Below, piece by piece: positions 47,930 to 57,023 of a DNA stretch of 57,023 nucleotides. The position numbers and the translations under genes were made by a program. Origin of the DNA: Corallochytrium limacisporum (lineage: Eukaryota; Opisthokonta); the NCBI GenBank assembly GCA_002811645.1, contig PDIP01000031.1:143497-200519 (forward strand). The letters are read 5' to 3'. The first letter of the stretch is position 1, and each line of letters starts with the position of its first letter. The notes under the pieces were generated by a model. It saw only the letters and a program-made list of their open reading frames with translations. It did not search any database and was not told the origin of the DNA.

Positions 47930-49325
47930 TCAGTAAAGCTGTCACTGCAGCACCTGAACAGGACGGTGCATGTTCCGCAAACTTTCATGCAGAACTCCCA
48001 AGCCTGATTCATATTGCGTGCAGAAGACGATCACAAGTACCTCCAGAGACGGAAACATAGCGACCCCAGTGACCCCTTTCCCTTGAACCCCCAAAGGCTA
48101 TAGCAGGCCCGGGCCACGGGAATGGGAGCGCAGACAGCGGCGAAGCCGTTCGCATTTGGCGCCCACCGCCTTTGTAGATGAGGGCAACGGATTCGCTCAC
48201 GCACTGTCAGATTGAATCGACAGCAAGTGACCGGCCGGCCCCTATTTGCTGAGTCCACCGTCACTACTAATTTTGTTCTGAGTGTATTATTTATCATGAC
48301 TCCGCTTCTGCTTCATTGTGCCCCTGCGCTACTATGTTATTCTCAACTCACAGTTCGCACTCCACAACTATAGACGAGCAACGGCGCAAGGCAAATATCT
48401 TGGAGGTATGAACATCACTATACAGGTACAATATACTAGGGCAGGCACATGCACACCCATTCCTGGCAACTGTCGCCTGCTGTTGGGTGTATACTCAGTT
48501 TGCGTGTGAGGCCCTGAGGCTCCCTTCCCATTCTCTGTATGAGTCCCTGAAGTTCCCTTCCCACACTCTCCTCGTAAATTGCTACATGATTGCGCGCGCG
48601 GGAGCGCATATGGGAAGCGAAGGACAGCAACCTCTAAACACAGCTCACTGTGCAGCACTGCGGCTTTGGCAAAAGAAAATCCCTAAGTGAGCGTGGTCAG
48701 AAACCATCACCACCTCAAACCATTCATTCACTGCTGCGCAATCACGTAATTGTGTAGTTGTCACTGTGTGCTGCACATATTGCCGACTTGTTGTGCCAGG
48801 GTACCCCAAAAAACCTAAGTGCGCAATAAAAATATGTGGACTAATACTGAAAGTACTGTAGTTTTCGGGAGCGGTTGTTTACTTGCAGTTGGTTAGGAGA
48901 GGGGCTTCAGGAAGTGTTGTTTGAAAGCTGCCGCAGAACTGGAGTACTTTCGTTGGCAAACAGTGTCTCCTTCTTCTCCTACCTTGGGGGTGCCCTCTAT
49001 TCCTGCAAACACCAAACGTAAATTTTTCCCTCGGTCGATCGTGGAGAGTGACCGCTACACAGCTAGAGTCGGGTTTCGCTACGTATTGTGCCGTGTGTGC
49101 TGTGAACACTGGCCCACACAACCGGAATGCGAAAAGACGGCGGGGTAATATGTCAACGAACTAGTGTTGTGCCGGAGGTGGATTGTAATATATAGTCCAT
49201 ATCTTAATCCACCGTACAGGTAGAATTTGGGTTGAGTTGCTAATCGGACAGAAACGGCTTAGATCTACTTGACCAAGAAGACAAAAGGGCTTATCCAATG
49301 GGATTTGAAGCCATAGATTACAACA
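47930..49325. other. 1.4-kb divergent promoter of HUB1 and PDA1
   Basis: No gene is supported. Seen: a GGCCCGGGCC palindrome followed by GGAATGGG (about 48107-48126), an imperfect 25-nt direct repeat at 48512-48536 and 48545-48569, a GC-alternating patch near 48592, and a TATA-like AATATATAG near 49188, about 130 bp upstream of the PDA1 ATG. Confidence 0.5.
48512..48569. repeat. Imperfect 25-nt direct repeat, 33-nt spacing
   Basis: Two copies of CCCTGARGYTCCCTTCCCA plus an ending CTCT, matching at 21 of 25 positions. They lie about 0.8 kb upstream of PDA1. Confidence 0.65.
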
Positions 49326-50540
49326 ATGTTGTCTCGGAGAATCCTTAGCTCGACTCTGTCTCGGCAGAATGGGCAGACCCGTTCCCAGGTTATGCGAGTG
49401 GCTGGTTATGCCACCCAGAAGGACCATGGCTCGAACGCTGACAACGCTTCCGCGATCAAATTTGAATTTATGGTGCCTTTCGAAACTCATCTGCTGCCAG
49501 AAGGTGACGGTCCGAAGCAGGAGGCCTACGCAACCCGTGACGAGTTGTTGCAGTACTACAAGGAGATGATGCGGGTTCGTCGTATGGAAACTGCAGCTGG
49601 TGATCTTTACAAGACCAAGTTTGTTCGCGGTTTCTGCCACTTGTACAGTGGCCAAGAGGCTGTTTGCGTTGGTATGGAGGCGGCCATTAACAAGCAGGAC
49701 TCTATCATTACATCGTACAGAGCGCATGGTTTCACATTGATGCGCGGTGCTGCCGTAGAAGGCGTCCTCTCCGAACTAACTGGGCGCACTACTGGTGTCA
49801 GTCTCGGTAAGGGTGGCAGTATGCATATGTACGCCAACGAATTTTACGGAGGGAACGGTATCGTTGGTGCTCAGGTGCCCCTCGGAGCTGGAGTTGCCTT
49901 TGCCCACAATTACCGCAAGACCGACCAAGTCTGCATTTCCATGTACGGCGACGGTGCTGCCAACCAGGGACAGGTCTTTGAGTCCTTCAATATGGCGAAG
50001 CTGTGGAACCTGCCCTGCATCTTCCTCTGTGAGAACAACAAGTACGGTATGGGAACCTCCATCGAGCGGTCCTCCGCCTCCATTGACTACTACAAGCGCG
50101 GTGACTACATCCCCGGTTTGAAGATCAATGGTATGGATGTTCTGGCTGTCCGTGAAGGTATTCGTTGGGCCAAGAAGTATGCTGGTATTGACAAGCGCGG
50201 TCCTCTCGTCCTCGAAGTTGAGACTTACCGCTACGGTGGCCATTCCATGAGCGACCCTGGCACCTCGTACCGTACCCGCGACGAGGTCAAGAAGATGCGT
50301 GAAACTATGGACCCTATCAATCAGACGAAGGAACGTCTCCTGGAGAACAATCTGGCTACTGCAGAGGAACTTAAGGAGATTGACAAGGCGATCAAGGCTG
50401 AGGTTGACGACGCCGTCAAAAAGGCCAAGGATGCACCTGAGCCGGATCTCGAAGAGACCTACACACACATTATCAAGGGTGAGCAGTATCCCGTGAGGGG
50501 TTGTGATCCCTTTACCATTGTCACTCCTCGTGTCACCTAA
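49326..50540 (+). CDS. PDA1: Pyruvate dehydrogenase E1 component, alpha subunit
   Basis: E1-alpha binds thiamine diphosphate and, with E1-beta, decarboxylates pyruvate in the mitochondrial matrix as the first step of the pyruvate dehydrogenase complex. The product has 404 residues. Seen: a presequence rich in Ser and Arg (about 1-28, MLSRRILSSTLSRQNGQTRS), then RVRRMETAAGDLYKTKFVRGFCHLYSGQEA, the TPP/Mg motif GDG (208-210) through ENN (236-238), and the regulatory phosphorylation loop (301-320) containing GGHSMSDPGTSYRTRDE. Ser307 and Ser314 match the kinase sites 1 and 2 of mammalian PDHA1, so control by PDH kinase is likely. The gene converges with RAD23. There are no introns. Confidence 0.98.
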   Translation: MLSRRILSSTLSRQNGQTRSQVMRVAGYATQKDHGSNADNASAIKFEFMVPFETHLLPEGDGPKQEAYATRDELLQYYKEMMRVRRMETAAGDLYKTKFVRGFCHLYSGQEAVCVGMEAAINKQDSIITSYRAHGFTLMRGAAVEGVLSELTGRTTGVSLGKGGSMHMYANEFYGGNGIVGAQVPLGAGVAFAHNYRKTDQVCISMYGDGAANQGQVFESFNMAKLWNLPCIFLCENNKYGMGTSIERSSASIDYYKRGDYIPGLKINGMDVLAVREGIRWAKKYAGIDKRGPLVLEVETYRYGGHSMSDPGTSYRTRDEVKKMRETMDPINQTKERLLENNLATAEELKEIDKAIKAEVDDAVKKAKDAPEPDLEETYTHIIKGEQYPVRGCDPFTIVTPRVT

Positions 50541-50807
50541 AAATCGTGTAATTGACATGTTTACAGTGCTCCTGGTCTCTAACACCACTGAACTTTCGGG
50601 AAGCCAAAGCACACAAGTAAGATAAGAACATAGACGCCATGTGATAATTTTCGTTTATCTTGACATTACAACAATACATAAGGACACGCTTCAAAAGCGT
50701 GACAATAAGTTACCTTGTTACGTTTGCTTTAAGTCATGCTTTCTGTCAGCCTTTGCAGAACAAACACTCCTTTGAGAAGCCCAGGTGGACGAAGTCATGT
50801 CCCAGGT

Positions 50808-51908
50808 TTACTGGTCGTCCTGGTCGTCGTTCATGGTGTCGAAGAGGTAGTTTGCAGCAAGCTCCTCGTTCTTGTCACAAATCAGGTAGGCCTCTGCTGC
50901 TCGGGCACGGTCAAAGCCAAGGGCTTCAAGCCGCTGGATTGCAGCCATTTCTTCTGGCGTGACCTGAATGGCACGGCGCTGGGGCATGCCACGTCCAGGA
51001 TTGTTGAGGATGTCCAAGAACTCTTCCTGGTTCTGGTTGATCAACAGCAAAAGATCGGGATTGACCTGGCCCAGATTCAGCATCAAGTCTTCCAGGTGTT
51101 CTGGGCTCTGTTGAATGATGGCACGGAGCTGCATAATCTGTGGTGATCCTCGCAAAAAGGACAAGGCACCAGAATGCTGAGCGGCACCTTCAGTGCCGCT
51201 CGCACCCCCTGTTGCCTCAGCAGTATCAGGAGCAGCTGGTTGAGTATCTGTTTCCATTGTCTCACCTCCAGCAGTCGCAGCTGCTGCCTGTGCGTCTCCT
51301 CTAGGAGCAGTAGGGGCGGAGTCTTCAGCGCCTCCTTCTTCAACCATCATCTCTTCGGGTATTCCATTCATTAAGTAATCTACTGCCCGGTCAGGGTTAC
51401 CGAACGCAGCCTGCAGAGCACGAATGCACTGTTCGCGGGGAAACCCCATGGCTATTAAAGATTCAATATGCTGCTCAAAATTTTCAAACATTCCCCCACT
51501 GGAGGCTTGTGCTGGTGCTGGTGCAGCATCTGCGGCAGCCGCGGCGCCAGCAGACGCGCCAGCAGACTTTGGTGGCTCCGCAGCAGAAGTAGCCTTCTCT
51601 TCTGCTGGCTTGAGTGCTTCAACACTTTCCGCTTTCGCTGACCCGCTGCTTTCTTCAGCAGAGGACTTCTTCGCTTTGCCTCGAGCGAGCATGATGATAA
51701 ACTCCGCACCATCTTCAATCTTGTATTCAGACAAAGGGAGTTCATCTTTCAAGACTTTACCCGCGTGTAGGAGCTTCTGTCTTTCCACTTCAAATCCCTT
51801 GACTTCCTCAATCTTCTTTTTCAGGTCAGCTACAGTAAGACCATCGCTGTCAACAGAGACCTCGAAGGTCTGTTGCTTAAGATCTTTGAATTTGTAAGTT
51901 TGCGGCAT
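50808..51908 (-). CDS. RAD23: Rad23 ubiquitin receptor / NER factor
   Basis: The product has 366 residues from the ATG at 51908; two codons further upstream the frame begins with TTG only. Rad23 stabilises Rad4/XPC in nucleotide excision repair and shuttles ubiquitinated proteins to the proteasome. Numbers are from the ATG. Seen: N-terminal ubiquitin-like domain (about 1-77, TYKFKDLKQQTFEVSVDSD, LLHAGKVLKD), an Ala/Pro/Ser linker, UBA1 (about 146-184, IESLIAMGFPREQCIRALQAAF with MGF loop), the XPC-binding STI1-like domain (about 246-303, LRGSPQIMQLRAIIQQSPEHLEDLML), and UBA2 at the C terminus (about 318-358, LEALGFDRARAAEAYLICDKNEELAANYLFD). The order and length match yeast Rad23 and human RAD23A/B. 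The gene converges with PDA1. Confidence 0.97.
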   Translation of the reverse strand: MPQTYKFKDLKQQTFEVSVDSDGLTVADLKKKIEEVKGFEVERQKLLHAGKVLKDELPLSEYKIEDGAEFIIMLARGKAKKSSAEESSGSAKAESVEALKPAEEKATSAAEPPKSAGASAGAAAAADAAPAPAQASSGGMFENFEQHIESLIAMGFPREQCIRALQAAFGNPDRAVDYLMNGIPEEMMVEEGGAEDSAPTAPRGDAQAAAATAGGETMETDTQPAAPDTAEATGGASGTEGAAQHSGALSFLRGSPQIMQLRAIIQQSPEHLEDLMLNLGQVNPDLLLLINQNQEEFLDILNNPGRGMPQRRAIQVTPEEMAAIQRLEALGFDRARAAEAYLICDKNEELAANYLFDTMNDDQDDQ

Positions 51909-53681
51909 GTTCAAAGTAGTCCCGCACCGCTACAAGCTAACCATGGTTGTCTAGTTAGCAAAACGTATGTGTGCGACAGTTTGTTCTCAAATAGGTTCTA
52001 AACTGTGTTGCATGTTGTCATTGAATATTGTACAGAGAATGAACGGAGGGGAAGACTATGACAACCGCACAAGTCAGTGAGAGTTATTTTGGCTCCTGCG
52101 TCAGCGGTGACAAAGTCCTCGATTGGTACTAACCTGGTGCCCATGTTCGCTGTTGTGCTCTACCGTGGTGGGGGAGCTCACAAAATGCGCTTCCAAACGA
52201 GCTAACATTCCAATGGCCTAGTACTCTGGGTATTGGGTACAGAAAATGCTGGAACCACCCCCTCCCTTTGTCCCAAACCCCGGGAAGATTCACTAGTACC
52301 CGCTTGGTTGTGGACCTCAACCCTAGTACAGCGTCTAGAAGATTTGGCTGATGGAGGCGATTGCATTGGACCGCGCAAGAGACCAAAGAATACGTGAGTC
52401 TATTCAATCCATTGGTCATGACATACAATGGCTGTGAAAAGAGATTGGCACTGCCAAATCGATTCATGCATGCAAAGGACATCTAAAGCAGAATTTTCAC
52501 CAAGGGACAGGTGTTTTCGTCTCACTAGCGCTTCAAGAATACATTTTCAAGTTAAATTCATGAATATGAGCATCATATAATTCTGAATTTACGCGTCCAT
52601 TGAATATCGATCGCGGTGTATCCATATGTTGAAAAGATTTGCAAACTACGAGCTTTGGAACCCGTGGCAGAAGGCCGCTATGGAGTATATCTCGAAGCAT
52701 GTTCTCCTACAAATGTTTTAAATAATGTGTATAGCATATTGATAATATTTAGTCAAATGGTGTATTCAATTGACCATTAAGTAATACTCGAATATTCAAT
52801 AGTGCAGAATTTCGTGGCATCGTCAAGGTAATTGAGGTCAGTTGTGCACTCAAGATCCATCTAGAATACCCTTTAGGTTGCAGTGTATGTTGTATTTTGC
52901 GTATCTCGCATTATGTATATATGGGTTTAAGTAGTGACCACGTCCTAATAATTCGTGAGCAGTGGCGATTTAGATTGGAGAGTGAGTGCCTGTACATCTA
53001 GAATTCTGTGTGATACACATATCTTGGAGGGAAACAATGCCTTGCGAACAAAAAATGAAGAAAGAATGGTTTCCTCGGGTAGCAGAGGCTGTTATTGGTG
53101 AATACAATCACGAGAATTAACTCAGAGGTCATCTGCAAGTATTTCTTTACCAGGACATATGGCCCCTCCATTCTGCCGGATTCGATTGTTCTGGTACAAT
53201 ATAGTAAACGGGCTATTCTCGCCCTGCCCTGACTCTTACCAAGCCAAAGGGAGCAGGATGATATCTCGAGACGTTCGGTCTCACTACTGACCAAACGATG
53301 ATACCTAAATTGAAAGAAAAATGACAAAAGGCTGGCAGATATATGGAACTGTCAGCGGCCGCAGGTAGTATTGGTCCTGTTGGCAAGACAGTAGTACATG
53401 TATGTAGGAAGGCGGGGAGGAATGGAGCTGAAGAGGCCACTCTTCGTCCTTGCAAATTACTGTTTGTCCATGAGACTACTGGTACAAAGGTATGAAACTA
53501 CCAGGATCACGCAGGGACATAGTACTGTTTAACAGCTGAGTGTGAAATAATGATTGAATTCGCTTGAACCTTTCTATAAACAGAGAAATATGTAAGAATC
53601 AGTGGGCTGCGACTCTGTATGTTTTTAAGATAATTTCCAGGTGGATCTTGTTCCAGCAAGCGATTAGCTGATCCTACTACC
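51909..53681. other. 1.8-kb divergent promoter of RAD23 and COP1
   Basis: No gene is supported. The frame at 52129-52482 has no motif. The middle (about 52540-52830) is markedly AT-rich with repeated GAATATTCAAT-like sequence. GGCGGGGAGGAATG occurs at 53411-53424. Confidence 0.5.
53411..53424. promoter_or_regulatory. GGCGGGGAGGAATG motif, copy 3
   Basis: Exact 14-mer, 258 bp upstream of the COP1 ATG and in the gene's orientation, the closest of the three copies to a start codon. Confidence 0.45.
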
Positions 53682-55598
53682 ATGACGGATAGAAAAGCAG
53701 CATGTGCGGACGAAGCACAACGAGGAGATAAAGGGTCGGAAAAGTCTGTGGAGGCCGACGGTGCGCTTACCTGCCCAATTTGCCAGTTTCGAATTGTTGA
53801 AGCCTTTGTTACACACTGCGGACATAGTTTCTGCTTTCTCTGTATTTCAAAGTATCTTGAGAATCACAACAAATGCCCCATGTGTAAAGCAGGTCTGAGT
53901 CGGGAACAAATATTTCCCAACTTTGCCTTAGAAAAGGTTTTGAAAAAATCTGAGGTTCTAGAGGTTGGAGAAGGCAAACTGTTGGCTAAGTATATCATGA
54001 AGACTTTGGGGAAATCTAGTGAATGGAGCCTTGCCGATTTTCAGCAATTGAGACAGGTTCTGGAAGCCAAGGAGAAGGATTTGCTTTGGAACTCAGAGCA
54101 AACATCCATGGAATTGCTGGACCAATTCTTGGACAAGGTCAAAGCTGTGAAAGAAAGTCGAATTGCCACGCTGCAGAGCGAACTGGCGATGGTCAAGGAG
54201 GACATGGCTCTCGCTGATAGACTGAAAAACAAGTACCAGACTGCTACCTCAGTGGTACGAGATTCAGACAGGGAAGGACGACCGGCAGCCGCAACGTCAG
54301 GTTCACAAGAGAAAAGTGAAGAACGATGCTCAATACCTGTACCTGCCAATGGTGGAGATTCTGAGGACGTCGATGAGCGGTCATCAAAGCGATTCAAAGC
54401 ATCAAGGTCTTCTGCTGTTGACCCTGCTGTACCGACTGGGAACAGTGAAGAAGCAGCCACGCTTCGGACAAGTCATCGGAATATGCTTGCATCCCGTAGG
54501 CAGCGCATTGACAACCATTTCGACGAGTTGGAACGAGTCTATTTTGCACAGAGGGCTCAGAAGTTGATTTGTGGGGCTGAACCGCTAGAAGCTTTGGACA
54601 TGTTCCGCTACAACTTGTCTACCTTTACCAATTTCAGCACCTTCAGAACCTTGACTACCATGAAGAATGCCGATTTGCACAACAATAATCCAATCATCAG
54701 TAGCATTGAATTCGATGCCGATGAAGAATTCTTTGCCACTTCTGGTGTCTCCAAAAAAATTAAGATCTTTGATTACGCCAGTGTCCTCACTGATGTCAAT
54801 TTCCCGATCATGAAAATGGACAGTAGCAGTAAGATCAGTTGTCTGAGTTGGAACTCTTACATCAAAGGACAGATTGCATCTAGCGATTATGAGGGCATCG
54901 TCACAATCTGGGATGCTCACCTGGGTAAGGAAATTTACCGCTTCGATGAACACGACAAACGGGTATGGAGTGTTGATTTTTCGCCAACAGATCCTACTCG
55001 CCTTGCAAGTGGAAGCGATGACACTAAGGTGAAGATCTGGTCGACAAGTTTTGGACGGAGCGTAATGACTATCCCATCTCAAGCCAATGTATGCTCTGTG
55101 GAATTCAGTCCAGTGTCGTCATACCATGTGGCGTTCGGAAGTGCTGATCATCATGTGCACTACTATGACCTTCGTAACACAAGGAAACCACTTAATCTCT
55201 TCAAGGGGCATAGTAAGGCTGTGAGCTATGTGAAGTTTTTGGAACCAAACAAGCTGATTAGTGCCTCGACAGACTCGACCCTTCGCATGTGGGACACTGA
55301 CAGTCTCGAATTCGTCCGCTGTTTCGAAGGTCACTTAAACGAGAAGAACTTCGTTGGCCTGACTTGCAACGATGATTATATCGCCTGTGGATCAGAGAAC
55401 AACAGCATCTTCTGTTACCATAAGGAGTTTACAAAACCCATTGTGGGCCATAAGTTTGGCACCGTCAACGCAATTACCGGAGAAGAAACTCACGAGGAGA
55501 CAGGACAGTTTGTATCTAGTGTCTGTTGGCGAAAACGCTCCAATGTCTTGTTAGCTGCGAACAGCCAAGGTACTATCAAGGTCCTGCAACTCGAGTAG
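53682..55598 (+). CDS. COP1: COP1-type RING-coiled coil-WD40 E3 ubiquitin ligase
   Basis: The product has 638 residues, close to plant COP1 (675). Seen: C3HC4 RING at 31-68 (Cys31, Cys34, Cys46, His48, Cys51, Cys54, Cys65, Cys68), with CPICQFRIVEAFVTHCGHSFC and CPMC as in COP1; a coiled coil (about 118-190); a conserved helical linker (RRQRIDNHFDELERVYF); and a seven-blade WD40 domain (about 338-638) starting with SSIEFDADEEFFATSGVSKKIKIFDY, almost identical to the plant and animal COP1 signature. COP1 degrades transcription factors through Val-Pro degrons, with DET1/CUL4 in animals and with SPA proteins in plants. An acidic Ser-rich insert with a basic KRFKASR stretch (about 236-242) may be nuclear-targeting. 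The gene is divergent from RAD23. Confidence 0.96.
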   Translation: MTDRKAACADEAQRGDKGSEKSVEADGALTCPICQFRIVEAFVTHCGHSFCFLCISKYLENHNKCPMCKAGLSREQIFPNFALEKVLKKSEVLEVGEGKLLAKYIMKTLGKSSEWSLADFQQLRQVLEAKEKDLLWNSEQTSMELLDQFLDKVKAVKESRIATLQSELAMVKEDMALADRLKNKYQTATSVVRDSDREGRPAAATSGSQEKSEERCSIPVPANGGDSEDVDERSSKRFKASRSSAVDPAVPTGNSEEAATLRTSHRNMLASRRQRIDNHFDELERVYFAQRAQKLICGAEPLEALDMFRYNLSTFTNFSTFRTLTTMKNADLHNNNPIISSIEFDADEEFFATSGVSKKIKIFDYASVLTDVNFPIMKMDSSSKISCLSWNSYIKGQIASSDYEGIVTIWDAHLGKEIYRFDEHDKRVWSVDFSPTDPTRLASGSDDTKVKIWSTSFGRSVMTIPSQANVCSVEFSPVSSYHVAFGSADHHVHYYDLRNTRKPLNLFKGHSKAVSYVKFLEPNKLISASTDSTLRMWDTDSLEFVRCFEGHLNEKNFVGLTCNDDYIACGSENNSIFCYHKEFTKPIVGHKFGTVNAITGEETHEETGQFVSSVCWRKRSNVLLAANSQGTIKVLQLE

Positions 55599-55696
55599 TT
55601 TCACACCTCCAGATGTCTGGCGATTATCTGCACCATAAAATTACTATCACTTCTACACTGGTCCGTCCATTGATTTACGTTGTCTTTAATCTTGAG

Positions 55697-56536
55697 CTAA
55701 TTCTGCTTCTGCCTCTGTCGTTCCTCCTCGAAATGCTCGTCTTCTTGTTTCACGTTCTCCTTTTTCTCTCCCATGAGGGTCTCCTGAGCACCACTCTCCG
55801 CAGCGTCCCTTTCAGCGGTCTTCTTTCTATCGTCAGCCTCCACTTCACCGCTTTCAGGCTCTGCCTCCGCAGTCTCAGCTTCCTTCCTTATCTGTTGCTT
55901 CTCCTTACGTTCCTCATTAATCTCACGTGCCTTTTCTACGGCTTTGGTGTACTCGCCAGCCCTAGCAGCATCAATGGCTTCCTTAAATTGACCCTTCTCC
56001 AAGAAACCTATGCTTATCAGCCAATTGCGGACAGGTGGAGTTATCACCACTGCAAGTGCAAAGCGCAATGGTGACAGGATCTTGTACGCTGCATAAGCAA
56101 CCACGAAGTTACCTCCATCTCCACTCAACCATCCGTCTGTAGGGAATCCAAGGCTGGCAATGAGAGCTTTCATGTCAAAGCCAGCCTTAATCATAGCGTA
56201 TAGACCGCCCAAGAATAAGACATCGATGGTGATGTATGTGCCAATTCCCACGGTTCCGTATTCACGGAAGAACTTGCGCACCCGTCCTTCTTCTTTTATC
56301 ACTGTTTGCGCCGGAGCTTGTTTCTCCTCAACTTCTTGTTTATCTCTGCCTGTCTCATAATGCCGCAGCCATGAAGACCAAATGGTGGCCTGCCCGTAGG
56401 GTTTGCTAAGCATTCGTCGGGTCACATTCCGAAGTCCAGTGGTTGTCGATGTATGCGTGAAGGTCCGCCTGAGCAGTCCAGCTGCTGTTGGGTATGAACG
56501 AAACACCTGGCGGTGCAAGCGCAGAAACACCGACAT
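55697..56536 (-). CDS. Mitochondrial DUF1279/FAM210-family membrane protein
   Basis: The ATG at 56536 gives 279 residues; the frame extends 71 codons upstream, but it begins there at GTG and has no conserved content (another ATG lies at 56644). The chosen start gives a typical presequence (MSVFLRLHRQVFRSYPTA, Arg-rich, no acids). The DUF1279 domain (about 86-174) reads FREYGTVGIGTYITIDVLFLGGLYAMI, then NFVVAYAAYKILSPLRFALAVVITPPVRNWL, the FAM210A/B signature with two membrane helices. A highly charged C-terminal coiled coil follows (about 190-279). Animal FAM210A/B are inner-membrane proteins linked to mitochondrial translation and metabolism; the precise role here is unknown. The gene converges with COP1 (98 bp between stops). 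Confidence 0.87.
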   Translation of the reverse strand: MSVFLRLHRQVFRSYPTAAGLLRRTFTHTSTTTGLRNVTRRMLSKPYGQATIWSSWLRHYETGRDKQEVEEKQAPAQTVIKEEGRVRKFFREYGTVGIGTYITIDVLFLGGLYAMIKAGFDMKALIASLGFPTDGWLSGDGGNFVVAYAAYKILSPLRFALAVVITPPVRNWLISIGFLEKGQFKEAIDAARAGEYTKAVEKAREINEERKEKQQIRKEAETAEAEPESGEVEADDRKKTAERDAAESGAQETLMGEKKENVKQEDEHFEEERQRQKQN

Positions 56537-57023
56537 GTTGGTGCTGAAAACCTCTCTATTTAGTTTCCAGGTCACGAGATCTGAATAATGCGGTTGTCCA
56601 TTCTTTCTGCTCTGCCACTTGGTTTCCTGTACGAGTTCAAGCATCTTTGACAATTGTACAGCAATTATAACCTTTAAGTATGTATTAGAGAGCTTTGCTT
56701 GCCAGATATTCACCCGGTCATACTTGCGGCCTGTCGCACATCTTGGCACAAATTAATGGACTCGTTTTGACGTTTCACACAATGCAAAGAATTCAGCGGG
56801 TTGACGTGGCCCACCTACATATTGGGCTTTGTTTTCCGGGCTTAGACTACGTGGGGTTTCGTCCACATGCGCAACGGTCCCCAGCCGATTCTCGCAAAGT
56901 CTTTTTCAATCCAAACTGCCTGGCTACAACTTGTTGGAGAGGAGTTGGAAACACGACCACCCGGTTCTAAGCACACTGAGAGAAGATTACCCGGTCCCCC
57001 GGCCCCTCCCGGGGGGGGGTTGG
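56537..57023. other. Right-end spacer upstream of the FAM210-type gene
   Basis: It holds the FAM210-type promoter and runs to the window edge. The last 30 bases are another C/G block: GGCCCCTCCC followed by nine G. No gene is supported. Confidence 0.5.

Noticed and set aside
51909-51914. Upstream TTG extension of RAD23
   Set aside because: The ATG at 51908 gives the normal Rad23 N terminus.
52129-52482. 117-codon frame in the RAD23/COP1 spacer
   Set aside because: No motif and no neighbouring exon signals; length is compatible with chance.
56537-56749. 71-codon N-terminal extension of the FAM210-type protein
   Set aside because: It begins at GTG and lacks conserved content, while Met at 56536 begins a typical mitochondrial presequence.
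1-57023. Transposons, CRISPR arrays, rRNA, prophage or viral genes
   Set aside because: No transposase, reverse transcriptase, terminal repeats, spacer arrays or viral protein motifs were seen in any of the translated frames.

Overview
This is a eukaryotic nuclear segment, most likely from an early-diverging fungus. Fungal signs are the compact genes, the short GT-AG intron and the gene set (MBF1, ALG14, VPS13, UTP13, MOD5, HUB1, PDA1, RAD23). Several genes that well-studied ascomycete and basidiomycete models usually lack are also present: a full-architecture mixed-lineage kinase, COP1, a UBE2T-type E2 and a tweety-like membrane protein. Genes are nearly intron-free (VPS13 is one 11.5-kb open frame) but separated by long spacers of 1-2.4 kb. 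The exact lineage cannot be fixed from sequence alone; a zoopagomycete/kickxellomycotine or other basal fungus is my best guess, and a non-fungal opisthokont is not excluded.

Layout, left to right: MBF1(+); F-box/WD40 protein(-); a 2-kb divergent spacer; FRAG1/DRAM/SFK1-type six-helix membrane protein(+); ALG14 with one intron(+); a small orphan(-); a Kin4-like CAMKL kinase(-); a 2.4-kb spacer; the 1428-residue MLK-type kinase(-); a UBE2T-like E2(-); VPS13(-); UTP13(-) divergent from MOD5(+); a mitochondrial YchF/OLA1-type GTPase(-); a 170-residue disordered protein with securin-like features(-); an AAAP amino-acid transporter(+); a tweety-like five-helix protein(+); HUB1(-); PDA1(+); RAD23(-); COP1(+); and a mitochondrial FAM210/DUF1279 protein(-). 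Convergent pairs lie close (59-270 bp), while divergent promoters are long.

Themes. Ubiquitin and ubiquitin-like functions are frequent (F-box/WD, UBE2T-like E2, HUB1, RAD23, COP1, and a possible APC/C substrate with KEN and RxxL motifs). Mitochondrial functions include PDA1, the OLA1-like GTPase and FAM210. Signalling is represented by two kinases. No operon-like or metabolic-cluster logic is evident; this looks like ordinary gene neighbourhood.

The most noteworthy item is the MLK-type kinase, which has two SH3 domains, a TKL kinase domain, the MLK-type post-kinase coiled coil and a C-terminal CRIB motif, preceded by an 800-residue Q/P-rich, NPF-containing extension. It looks like a Rho-GTPase-gated MAP3K of a kind known from animals. 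The long spacers carry recurring signals: poly-C/poly-G fold-backs, three exact copies of GGCGGGGAGGAATG, paired CCAAT palindromes, and a GGAATG cluster. Several apparent reading-frame starts are not ATG (Kin4-like kinase, RAD23, FAM210); the starts given here are the corrected ATG positions.
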